Shown piece by piece: positions 12,172 through 21,529 of a stretch of DNA of 64,000 nt (its first letter is position 1; each line of letters begins with the position of its first letter). Location: contig CP053167.1 of the NCBI GenBank assembly GCA_014607495.2, positions 3,224,001-3,288,000 on the forward strand, written 5' to 3'. The notes below the pieces were generated by a model, which was not told where the DNA came from, ran no database searches, and saw only the letters and a program-made list of their open reading frames with translations. Origin of the DNA: Carposina sasakii. Lineage: Eukaryota > Arthropoda > Insecta > Lepidoptera > Carposinidae. Both the position numbers and the translations under genes were made by a program.

Positions 12172-13174
12172 GACTCGACTGTGGTAGAAAATCAACTGCT
12201 CGAGCAGTTGGGTAACGTAGCTCGAGCAGTCAACAACCGACAGCTCAAGCAGTCGACGCCGACCGCTCGAGCGGTCCGTGTATTTCACTCAGCCGCTAAC
12301 TGCTCGAGCAGTCCGTGTACGGCGGCCCTTACCGTTATTACATCTGCTGGCGACACGTGGCGGGGGGCGAGGCGCGGCGTGCCTGCGCCGTCTGCTTGCC
12401 GCCTTCAGTCACGAACAAAAGATAACGCAAGACGCACGTCGCTTCGTATACAGGATGCGTGACGATATTGAATTTAATATTGAGTTTTGCGAGTTAATTG
12501 AGCAATACCCGAATATCTATGACTACACTAAGACAGGGTACAGTAACAGAAATGTGCAAGACAAAATATGGCAAGAAATAGCAATAAAAGTCGGTGCAAC
12601 AGGTATGTATTTTATTTAAATTTTAAACATTATGTCTAGTCTGAAACGGAATCGGAGATCGTTGTGTTAGATATGTTGTAAGATATTCCCTGATATGGTA
12701 GGGATTTTCTCCCATTAATCGCATGTTAATGTTTGCTCCTATCAAATTATTTCTAAACCGTGGATTTGATTTTTTACCATCACATGTGCGAATTACGTTA
12801 TGCAACACACACATTGCTTTTATAATATTATCAACATATTCTGGTTTGCAGCGAATAGGCGTGTTAAGTCCACCAAACTTTGACGCTAACATACCAAAGG
12901 CACATTCTACTGACTTACGTGCCCTTGACAACCTGTTATTATAAGCTCTTCTCTCATTAGTCAATTGATTTCGACCATATGGTCTCATAATATTTCTTTT
13001 TAGTGGAAAAGCTTCATCTGCCACAAAATAAAAGGGCACATTTTGTGTTTCTCCAGGCAAAGGTGTAGGGTTCGGTAAATCGAGATCGCCTAGATCCATA
13101 GCTTGTCCAAAAGAGCTAACTTGTAATACTCGCCCATCACTATTTCGGCCGTATTCACCAACATCTATAGTTAA

Positions 13175-13775
13175 AAAAAAACCTTTTTAAAAACAAGCTT
13201 TTATTTAAATGCGCTAAAAAGAAAAAATAAACTTTTACACTAAAACTTTTACTGTTAATTTATAACGTCATTTTAAATTTAACACATTTGACACAATTTA
13301 TATGTTATAAAAGCTTGTCGCGACATTTAAGTACTCGTATTTACGTTCTTACTTTTAAATGTTTATTAGGCAGCATCTTTGTGTTGATGTTTCAGATTTT
13401 CCCATGTTGTTCCCACGCATATCGAAGAAATATCCGTCGACCCTTCCAGAGCTTCGTGTAGAAGAGTAAGAGAGTAATATACAGCAGGGTTCGCCCCGGT
13501 GCCCTGAGGTGGTATGTTCACGACATCATGTCATCATGCCACTCAGTCCTCGGCACGGCCTCACCTTGACTTATTAAAAATTTAAAACTAAGAAAGTAAA
13601 TACGAGTACATAAATGTCGCGACAAGCTTTTATAACATATAAATGTGTCAAATGTGTTAAATTTGAAATGACGTTATAAATTAACAGTAAAAGTTTTAGT
13701 GTAAAAGTTTATTTTTTCTTTTTAGCGCATTTAAATAAAAGCTTGTTTTTAAAAAGGTTTTTTTACCTAAATTTT
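13175..13775. repeat. long inverted repeat with about 185-bp arms
   Basis: The left arm (about 13180-13365) and right arm (about 13585-13770) are reverse complements with only a few mismatches, sharing GCTTTTATTTAAATGCGC and AAAAGCTTGTCGCGACATTT. The roughly 220-bp loop is unique here and unlike the arms in composition (GC-richer). It could fold into a hairpin or be a fold-back element inserted beside the Helitron piece. Confidence 0.75.
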
Positions 13776-14517
13776 ATTTTATACTTTTTAGTTTTCACCT
13801 GGTAAGTTCCTAAGTCTGTTCATCTCATTCAACGCATCATTATTGCAAGGTCGTTTGCCAGTTAATTTTGAACAGTCCAGCTCTTCAATGAGGAGCCTTT
13901 CTAATGACTTCACCCTACTTAAGGCCACATATGCTTGACCAGCGGCAAAGAGCTTCGAGCCCAGGTATACAACGGCATGGTCGACGGTACTTCCCTATAT
14001 ACTCGTCGAGAGTTATTCTCAGCAAGACCTATCATTTGATACCTATATTATAGGCACGAATAAAAGAAAATTATCCGCCATTTTGGGTGTTCCGCCATGG
14101 TGGATTTGGAATAACGTCATACAGTTAACCATGCATTGTCATGCATGAACGTGCATACAAAATTTCAACTCAATTGCTTAAAAATATCTGTTTCAAAATA
14201 GATTTTCAAGTTTTAGAAGTCCGCCATATTGGATTAAGAGTGACGTCACATTTTTTCGAGTTACTCTCAGCTAGCCCTTTAATTTGATACCCATATTGTA
14301 GGAATGCATTAAAAATAATTGGTCCACCATTGTGGGTATGCCGCCATGTTGGATTTAGAATGACGTCACACTGTTAATCATGCATTGTCATCCGAACTGA
14401 ACGTGCTCACCAAATTTCAGCCCAATCGGTTGAGGGCAAGTGCCTTAAAATTGAGTTGTAAGATTTCACCCGAACAAACATACATTGCAAGTTAAATTAA
14501 AGCTTGTAATAATAATA
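13175..14517 (-). mobile_element. Helitron-derived insertion with helicase tail and long inverted repeat
   Basis: It splits the Harbinger 1 transposase. On the minus strand, about 13990-13795 reads VVYLGSKLFAAGQAYVALSR then SLERLLIEELDCSKLTGKRP and NNDALNEMNRLRNLPGE. This is the C-terminus of a Helitron RepHel helicase (Pif1 type). The 14000-14510 side has repeated CCGCCAT...GGATT..GA(C)GTCA motifs. The 13175-13775 side forms two near-identical inverted arms of about 185 bp around a 230-bp loop. The Rep domain and most of the helicase are missing. Confidence 0.65.
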
Positions 14518-16407
14518 AAAAGAAGCCATCTGCATCTACAACTGCTAACAATACAATAGAGAAATATCCCTTATAATTTATGAAAGTCGAACCCGAGTTG
14601 ATCGGCGCTGTAATTCTAATATGCTTTCCATCTAAACTCCCAACACAATTCGGTAAATTCCAGAGAGTGTAAAACCGTTCAGCAACTTCTACCCATTTTT
14701 GTCGTGTAGGTACAGGCATATATTCCGGCTGTAGGCATTCCCACAAAACGCTAGAGGTTTCATGCACAATTTGCCGGACGGTACTGCCTCCTCTCAATAC
14801 ATATCCAGAAAGTGATGTAAACGAACAGCCATCTGCGTAGTATCTGTAACAAAAATAAAACAGCAATTAGTCGCTTTACGATGCGAAAAGTGGCACCTCA
14901 ATCTAAACACACATTGTAACTAATCTGCTTAAATATTTTTCAGCCCAAGAATGTAAAGAACGGTGGAAGAATATTCGATGTAGTTACAGCAAAAACAAGA
15001 AAAGGTTAGATTTCCCTTCTGGATCAGGTGCAAAGACGATTAAAGAGTACTACCTTTCACCATATCTACATTTTTTAGACAATTACTTGAAGTCCCGACC
15101 AACCAAAAGCAATCTAAGCAAATATGATAGCACAGACGGTAATGATAGTGAAGAAGTCGATGAGACACGGTTTACTGGTCAACTAGCTTGTGAAAACTCA
15201 AATTCGGATTCCATCTCCAATCAATCCACGCCAACACCGCCACTGCTACCACTATTAAATAAATCTAGGGCAATCTCTTTAAAAGATGTCAATAAATCAG
15301 CACATGAATATTTCAGTCAAAGAGCATTACAAATGAAGACCATACATAGAGCTGAACCTGAAACAGACAGCGATCTAGCTTTTTTCAAAGCATGCTTCCA
15401 GACATGAAAACAATGACACCAGTCCAAAAACGAAGATTTAAAATGGGCGTTCTCAATTTATCAGAGCAAATTTTAAATGACCCAGTACCTAGTTATCCTA
15501 GGACACAGCCGTATTATCCACGAACACCTTCTCGAGAGACAGATTATGATCCTTATGAAGGTGCAACCCAGCAGACTCTTACATCCAGAGCTAATACAAG
15601 TCCAGCACCTTCGTTTACCTCGACTCAGAAGACAGCTAAACATACTGCAGCAGCTAACAAAAATCCGGAAACTCAGCTGACTTTGATATCCGGAGAGTAT
15701 ATAAATCCAGCACCACCGGCGGCAGTGGCTGTAATTGAACAAATAGCTGGGCCTTCAAGACACCGAACTTATGATGAGAAAGCTTATCAACTCAGCATTT
15801 CAGAATATCAGCAAACGCGGACACCGGGAGCTTATGAAAGCGCACAATCCTTAGCACCTCCGGCAACTCCAACTCCATTATATTTGCCAATATTTTCACC
15901 TATAACCCCAGCTACACCTCACCCGAATCCAGAGACATCTATCCAATCTCATGAAGACGAAATAAGTGATTTTAATGAGAACTATTCAATGCCTTGAACT
16001 AGGCCTGTATTTATATATGTCGGAGATCAAGAAGTCATATCCTACAGTCGGATCTCCAACGCCATCTATTTTCAATCGTTGAAGTTAGAAACGTCAAGTC
16101 GACAGCGATCACTGACTTGAGGACAGCTGTCACTTGGGTAAAGACAAGACAGAGTACTGAGAGGGCGCCACTGTAGATTTACAACGACGACCGGGTCGTT
16201 TGAATTGAGCCGGAGGGTATTCTGTCTTTTTGTTGCGTCTGTCGAGCGAAGCAGGGGTGCTAATCAGCCTCTGTCTTGTACTTACCACGTTTCTACGTTA
16301 TCCGCTAGAATCCTAGTAATCTTGTGCGTAGATACAGTGAAAGTGTTTGTGATTCCTAATTAAGCTTGTTTACTACACGCCGCATTCTTTATTTCGGATT
16401 TTGGAAG

Positions 16408-18171
16408 ATGTCGGACACACCTAACGGCACGCCACTCGACCCATCTACGTCATCAGAAGTGGGATGCAACCCGGATCACCCACATGAAACACGTGCTTCA
16501 AATAGTGACTCGAGCGAAGAAAAATGGCGTCTTCTCTTCGAGCAACAAAATCAAAATTTTCTGGCGTTGGTGCAAGCAATAAAACTACCTGCATCTTCGG
16601 ACTCTATTCGCCTTCCTGATTTCGACCCAGAAAAAAGAGACATCGACGCCCGAGCTTGGATATCGACCGCGGACATGTGTATCACAGATCGACATCGCCA
16701 TGGATCTTCTCTGATGATCGCGTTAAGCCACGCACTCAAGGGCGAAGCATCATCTTGGCTGTCTTCAATATCGTTTCCTAATATGACGTGGGCCGATTTT
16801 AAGGAGCTTTTCGTAGCAAGGTATGACTGTCCTGAAACTGCTGCTTCCTTTCTCATCAGTATGCACGACAAGAAACCGAGAGATAACGAGTGCCTGGCCT
16901 CATACGCCGCTACCCTCATAACATCCTTAATGGCAAGGTGGAATGGACTGACTACAGAACAGATAGCAATAGCCACTGTCTTAGCTCATATTTCAAAACA
17001 AGAGCCACGTGTTCAGAGGATTGCTATAACGACTGACATCAAGACGCGTAACCATTTACAAAAGGAACTGAAGGCTGTCTCGTTCCTGAAGAGAAGTTAT
17101 TCATCAAGTATTTATCGTGATGGACCCGACCTAAAAAGAAACCGACCTAATGGATCTGCTGTGACCATCAAGTGCTTTAATTGTGGACAACTAGGCCACA
17201 AATCTCTTCAATGTCGCAACAAAGCCAATTCGAAGAAGCAAGATGACCGGTCCAAACACAGGTCCTTTCACGGGGACCATAACTCGACCAACCAACCTAC
17301 AGGGAGAACCGATCGCATCACCTGCTTCAACTGCCGGGAACAAGGCCACTATGCATCCGACTGCCCGAAGAGGAAAATCAAGGAGGGGAACAACGGTACC
17401 GGCGGCGGCACTGGAACTGGTCCAGCTAAGGAAAAGCGAGTAGACGTGTGCATTGTGAATGCGCCTTCGGGTTCTCTGCGTCACTCTGGTGAGTCATTCC
17501 CATTTACTTACGACTCAGGTTCAGAGTGTTCCTTAGTTAAAGAATCGATTGCTTTGAAATTCAGTGGTAAGCGAATTTATGACAATGTTTCTATGACTGG
17601 TATAGGACAAACTTCTATAGCCTCGACCATGCAAATTTTAACGACAATTGACATTGACAATATTAACTTTGAGATACTCCTTCATGTTTTACCTGACCAT
17701 TGTTTGCGATACAACATTATGATCGGACGTGAAATTCTAGCTATCGGTTTGACTGTACATATGTCGGTAGATAAAGTACGTTTCGAGAAAATTAACATAG
17801 TCGAATCATGTGATGTAGTTGCAAATAATGGTATAGACCTTGACTTGGTAGATACTGACGTTAATCTTTTAACTATTTTAGGTGAATATTCCAGTTATTT
17901 TACAACAGGTTTGCCAAAAACTCGTGTAACTACAGGTGAACTCGAAATTCGATTAATTGATCCGAAGTATAGAGGTCCTTTTAGGGTATCGGAGGTACTT
18001 GAAGGTAATCGTTATGTTCTTAAAGCCCTTAATTCCAATAGAACCTATAAGTACGCACATGACAGACTTAGGCGAATGCCTGCGAATGACATTACCAATG
18101 ACACGCTGACATGTGACCGTGATGATAATCTGTGCGAACTTGACGGGGATGGACCGTCATGCTCTAATTAA
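16408..18171 (+). CDS. gag-protease polyprotein of the reduced gypsy element
   Basis: The start chosen is the ATG at 16408, which lies within the 5' LTR; the frame is open from 16366. Order: gag capsid region (around residues 40-240), two CCHC zinc knuckles (CFNCGQLGHKSLQC and CFNCREQGHYASDC), and an aspartic protease (FTYDSGSECSLV; later IMIGREIL). Then GELEIRLID is joined directly to PKYRGPFRVSEV and a YAHDRLRRMP ending, which belongs to the end of pol. The join deletes about 1 kb or more of coding sequence yet keeps the frame, giving about 587 residues with no stop. The product could package RNA and rely on enzymes from a full-length relative. Confidence 0.8.
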   Translation: MSDTPNGTPLDPSTSSEVGCNPDHPHETRASNSDSSEEKWRLLFEQQNQNFLALVQAIKLPASSDSIRLPDFDPEKRDIDARAWISTADMCITDRHRHGSSLMIALSHALKGEASSWLSSISFPNMTWADFKELFVARYDCPETAASFLISMHDKKPRDNECLASYAATLITSLMARWNGLTTEQIAIATVLAHISKQEPRVQRIAITTDIKTRNHLQKELKAVSFLKRSYSSSIYRDGPDLKRNRPNGSAVTIKCFNCGQLGHKSLQCRNKANSKKQDDRSKHRSFHGDHNSTNQPTGRTDRITCFNCREQGHYASDCPKRKIKEGNNGTGGGTGTGPAKEKRVDVCIVNAPSGSLRHSGESFPFTYDSGSECSLVKESIALKFSGKRIYDNVSMTGIGQTSIASTMQILTTIDIDNINFEILLHVLPDHCLRYNIMIGREILAIGLTVHMSVDKVRFEKINIVESCDVVANNGIDLDLVDTDVNLLTILGEYSSYFTTGLPKTRVTTGELEIRLIDPKYRGPFRVSEVLEGNRYVLKALNSNRTYKYAHDRLRRMPANDITNDTLTCDRDDNLCELDGDGPSCSN

Positions 18172-18224
18172 TGTTGAGTTGACTGATTGAGAGTGGTTTA
18201 CGGATACCGGATAGAGGTATTCAA

Positions 18225-18420
18225 GAGTCACTGGATGGAAGTGACTAGACTGGTATACGGAAGCTGGATGGAAGTTTCCAAGAGTCACTGGATGGAAGTG
18301 ACTAGACTGGTATACGGAAGCTGGATGGAAGTTTCCAAGAGTCACTGGATGGAAGTGACTAGACTGGTTTACGGAAGCTGGATGGAAGTTTCCAAGAGTT
18401 GCTAGATTGAGGCAACTAGA
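18225..18420 (+). repeat. 57-bp tandem repeat with hairpin, about 3.5 copies
   Basis: Units start at 18225, 18282 and 18339 with GAGTCACTGGATGGAAGTGA, each able to pair AGTCACT with AGTGACT. A decayed fourth unit at about 18396 keeps a stem (GTTGC with GCAAC) although its bases changed. It lies between the end of the polyprotein and the 3' LTR. Confidence 0.8.
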
Positions 18421-19183
18421 CTTACTTGACTGACGTTACTCTATATGGATTGTGTATACTGTAGCCTTGTTTTGGAATTATTTACCTTGTGTGTGACGAT
18501 TATAGTCGATTTCTTTGTTTAATAGTATGCAAGTAAATTTGTAACAATTTGGTATAGTAAAATGATTTTCAATTTTGATTATGATGATATTGGTTCGTTT
18601 GAAATAAAGGTTTAGTAACGTTTAAATGAAGTTTTTACTATCCCAATGGTCAGAAAGACCGAGCGTGAGACATGTTACTTTGCAAAATCCTCTTTCTTTC
18701 CAGAAACCCCACGCGAGGACGCGTGAGTTGTCAAAATGGCCGTGTCGGAGATCAAGATGTCATATCCTACAGTCGGATCTCCAACACCATCTATTTTCAA
18801 TCGTTGAAGTTAGAAACGTCAAGTCGACAGCGATCACTGACTTGAGGACAGCTGTCACTTGGGTAAAGACAAGACAGAGTACTGAGAGGGCGCCACTGTA
18901 GATTTACAACGACGACCGGGTCGTTTGAATTGAGCCGGAGGGTATTCTGTCTTTTTGTTGCGTCTGTCGAGCGAAGCAGGGGTGCTAATCAGCCTCTGTC
19001 TTGTACTTACCACGTTTCTACGTTATCCGCTAGAATCCTAGTAATCTTGTGCGTAGATACAGTGAAAGTGTTTGTGATTCCTAATTAAGCTTGTTTACTA
19101 CACGCCGCATTCTTTATTTCGGATTTTGGAAGATGTCGGACACACCTAACGGCACGCCACTCGACCCATCTACGTCATATATA

Positions 19184-19330
19184 AATGGCTCTTAGTGCGA
19201 CAGCTAGCTTGAGTAGTCATGTGCTGTCCCTGTCCGCATGCGCTGATTCTGTATTGTGAGATAAGGACAGCACATGATGACAGCTTGACAGATACTCAAA
19301 TTAGCTATAACACTGAGAGCAATTTATAAA
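19184..19330. mobile_element. palindromic MITE
   Basis: The left arm (AATGGCTCTTAGTG, then GTCATGTGCTGTCC) and the right arm (GGACAGCACATGATGAC, then CACTGAGAGCAATTT) are imperfect inverted copies over about 60 bp. The whole is about 145 bp. It abuts the 3' side of the reduced gypsy element, which inserted at its edge. Confidence 0.6.
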
Positions 19331-19873
19331 TACTAATTGTAGCAAAGATGCTAAACCAAAAACATTTTCAATGAATATTATCTTTTGATTTGTCAATAAA
19401 AGTTTGATCTGTAAAAAATAGTTTCACTTACCTTAAAGTTATCAGTAGTCTTTCTTCAGGGCTGATTGGTTTTCTCCAATTTGTAACTTGCTTCCGAAGT
19501 CTTTCTCTTACTTTTGACAATATGATATGGTAACATTCCAGTGACATTTTATAAACTGTGCGAAAACGATCAGGATATTCATATAAAGTTTCCATTATTT
19601 TATGGAACCTGTGCTCTTCTGCATTTCTCCACACTGGATGTATCCAATACCTTCTTGGTCTTTGCTGTAAATTAATAATCTGTAGCAAAGCCAGTGCATC
19701 TTCATCTTCGTCTGAAGAGGAATACATGTCTTATCCCGTCAATATCACGCTCTATAATGACTTAACTTGCCGTACCGTCCCCGCGTCTGTTTGCGCAGAT
19801 ATCGCGCCTGCACCGTATCTGCGCCGTGTCTATACCGTACCTTCGTCTCGCCGTCTTCTATTTGCGTTGCCCC

Positions 19874-20440
19874 TAAGACGAGCCGCCAGTGCCCGCCAGT
19901 GTATGTATGTAACCAAATCATAAAATAAGTATATAACCAAATCGACAACAAAGTAACAGAGTTTTTAATGTTTCTAGCTTATGGCAAAGAATCTACGCAT
20001 TCTCGCAGCCAATGTTGCATCTCATGTTCGAAGTCTAGTTGAATACGTAGATAGCAGTGCTCTTGAGCAGTTTAATTCGGTTATTGCAAAATTAGTTTGA
20101 GGAAAAAGAATAAATTATTCGCAAAGGCGTGGCTACCAAACTCGTTATGCAGGAGCTATCATATCTTATAATAATAAAAATACTTTTATCGACTATCCAC
20201 AAAAATGTTTAAGTATAACAAACATTTCTTCCAGAAAAATTTAAATTTGAAAACGAAATTTCGATATAGAAATGTCGAAGAAGATAAAACGTAAAAGAAT
20301 CGACGGTGATTTCAAAAATGCAAAGAAGCCAGACATGGATTCAAACAATATTTTTGGATCCAGAAAATATAAAACATTGAATAATGCCATCAGTCGAAAT
20401 AAGGAATGGGATCTTAAAACTCGAAGAGTTTATGGCTAAC
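19874..20440 (+). pseudogene. relic of an unclassified mobile-element protein
   Basis: From about 19980 the plus strand reads MAKNLRILAANVASHVRSLV, then EQFNSVIAKLV, a stop, GKRINYSQRRGYQTRYAGAI and later SKKIKRKRIDGDFKNAKKPD. The pattern E.fNs..aK..GKRIN...rg.Y..R..aA...N occurs in a widespread family of insect proteins that I associate, with low certainty, with YqaJ-type recombinase elements. The frame has stops and no start or terminal repeats were found. Confidence 0.35.
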
Positions 20441-21063
20441 ATTTCTGCTGCTAACGATTTCAAAAATAAATATAAAATATTAAGTGATAATGCTATGCTG
20501 ACTATTCATCTACCTACCTAACAGAAATAGGTCATGGGTTCGAATTCTGGTAAGTGCATGCATAGTGGGACTTATGTGTTGTAGGGTGTGTGAATTTTTA
20601 TTTATTTACTAGTGGACGCTCGCGATCTTTATTAATCCAATTTCCTTCACAACGTCGGCGTTTTCCGGTTCCGTTCCGAAAATCCGTTCTTACCGAATGC
20701 CTACGTCATTCAAAGACGTGTCGTTGAAATTATAGGACACCGGCACACTATTGATAAATTCACTTTTAGGTATTTAAATAAAATATTTGCCGATTTTTGG
20801 TGAATGTGTGTGTATATTTTGATCGAATACTGTAATAATAAGAATATTGAACCATGTTTTAAGCAAATAAATAATAATTTCATTTTATTTCAGTGTTATT
20901 CAAAGCCAAATCATCAAAGATGAAATACTATAAACTTCTCAGCCATTAACCGTTGTAGAGAAAGAGCGTTTAATGAACAAGAGCACAAAGAATTTATAAA
21001 GTAATATTCCCACTCGGGTGAAGAATTTTTTCCATTTTCTTTATTAATAATTTTATAATATAT
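20441..21063. repeat. SINE and Helitron fragments in AT-rich DNA
   Basis: A tRNA B-box-like GGGTTCGAATTCTGG lies near 20535. Near 20618, ACTAGTGGACGCTCGCGA resembles the inverted 3' end of lepidopteran Helitrons. At 21005-21055, CCCACTCGGGTGAAGAATTT and its AT-rich tail match the SINE at 47635. The gypsy element at 21064 is inserted in that tail. Confidence 0.5.
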
Positions 21064-21529
21064 TGTTACCAACTGCCCCCTCTCCCGAGCCTGGTCCTAG
21101 CAGTAGAGTATAAAAGTGAACGCGCCCCTGCTTACGCTCACTTTGCTGCCGGATTTCGAACGTGTCGGACGTGTGGTTGTTGGCTATTTGATGTTGTAGA
21201 TTCTTATTAGTTTTTCTGATTGTGAGGTTGTTTAGGTTAAGTGTTAGATTTATTGATTTCATAAGTAGTTCTAAATTGTAGAGAATTGTTAATTTTGAAG
21301 TTAAAACTGATTAGGCTTTGTAACCGTGTTATTTTTTTAAAATTAGCCCGACTGCTGGTTTTTAAGATCAGAAGTGGGATGGTAATTACCACGCGTTAGG
21401 CCGCTTATGTAGCTATCCTTGCAAACTGTAAAAAGTGTCGATTGTTGTAAGTATTGTTCTCTTTGTTTTGTAGTTTTTGTGTGATTTTTGGTAAGTACCC
21501 ACATTTTTGTTTTAAGTGAATTTTTCATT

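Larger units (their letters stand above)
9609..12328. mobile_element. PIF/Harbinger element 2, nested in element 1
   Basis: The left end GTGCCGCCGTACACGGACTG and the right end, which inverted begins GGGCCGCCGTACACGGACTG, differ at one base. TTA flanks both sides (9606-9608 and 12329-12331). The sub-terminal 250-300 bp at each side are packed with variants of the palindrome ACTGCTCGAGCAGT. The element is 2.7 kb and carries a transposase that reads as intact, plus a MADF gene with one frameshift. Confidence 0.85.
12455..15997 (+). pseudogene. MADF/BESS accessory protein of Harbinger 1, frameshifted
   Basis: Exon 1 is 12455-12602 (MRDDIEFNIEFCELIEQYP, the start of MADF) ending ACAG|GTATGT. Exon 2 begins at 14944 after TTTTTCAG with AQECKERWKNIRCSYSKNKK, completing MADF, and runs through a Ser/Asp-rich linker. 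At about 15388-15392 a base is missing within FFK-SMLPDM, the start of a BESS motif (D.AFF..mLPdM...MTPVQKRRFKMGVL). The tail is Pro/Thr-rich to 15997. The 2.3-kb intron contains part of the transposase gene on the other strand and the Helitron insertion. Confidence 0.7.
16018..19177 (+). mobile_element. gypsy LTR element reduced to gag-protease
   Basis: LTRs of 435 bp (16018-16452 and 18743-19177) start TGTCGGAGATC and end CTACGTCA. By eye they differ at about two positions. The flanks carry TATATA on both sides. Directly after the 5' LTR comes TCAGAAGTGGGATG, the same junction as in the element at 21064, probably the primer site. The interior codes gag, protease and the extreme C-terminus of pol; reverse transcriptase, RNase H and integrase core are absent. 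A hairpin-containing tandem repeat precedes the 3' LTR. It sits inside Harbinger 1, just after the MADF gene. Confidence 0.85.
12623..19727 (-). pseudogene. Harbinger 1 transposase, interrupted by a Helitron piece
   Basis: Exon 1 is 19727-19432: MYSSSDEDEDALALL, RRYWIHPVW, then KPISPEERLLITLR and a GTAAGT donor. Exon 2 begins at 14843 after TTGTTACAG with YYADGCSFTSLSGYVL and includes NCVGSLDGKHIRIT (first catalytic Asp) and NYKGYFSIVLLAVVDADGFF. There a 1.3-kb insertion (about 13175-14517) breaks the gene. It resumes below 13174 with IDVGEYGRNSDGRV, FVADEAFPL (Asp) and RARKSVECAFGMLA (Glu), ending at 12623. Without the insertion the frame would be continuous, about 400 residues. Confidence 0.8.
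9055..19873. mobile_element. PIF/Harbinger element 1, expanded by nested insertions
   Basis: The left end GGGGCAACGCAAATAGAAG (from 9055) recurs inverted at the right end, finishing at 19873. The matching arms are about 106 bp (9055-9160 and 19768-19873). TAA flanks both sides (9052-9054 and 19874-19876), the trinucleotide duplication of PIF/Harbinger. Inside are the two genes usual for the group: a MADF/BESS protein on the plus strand and a transposase on the minus strand. Later arrivals are a small MITE, Harbinger 2, a Helitron piece, a gypsy derivative and a palindromic MITE. Confidence 0.85.
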
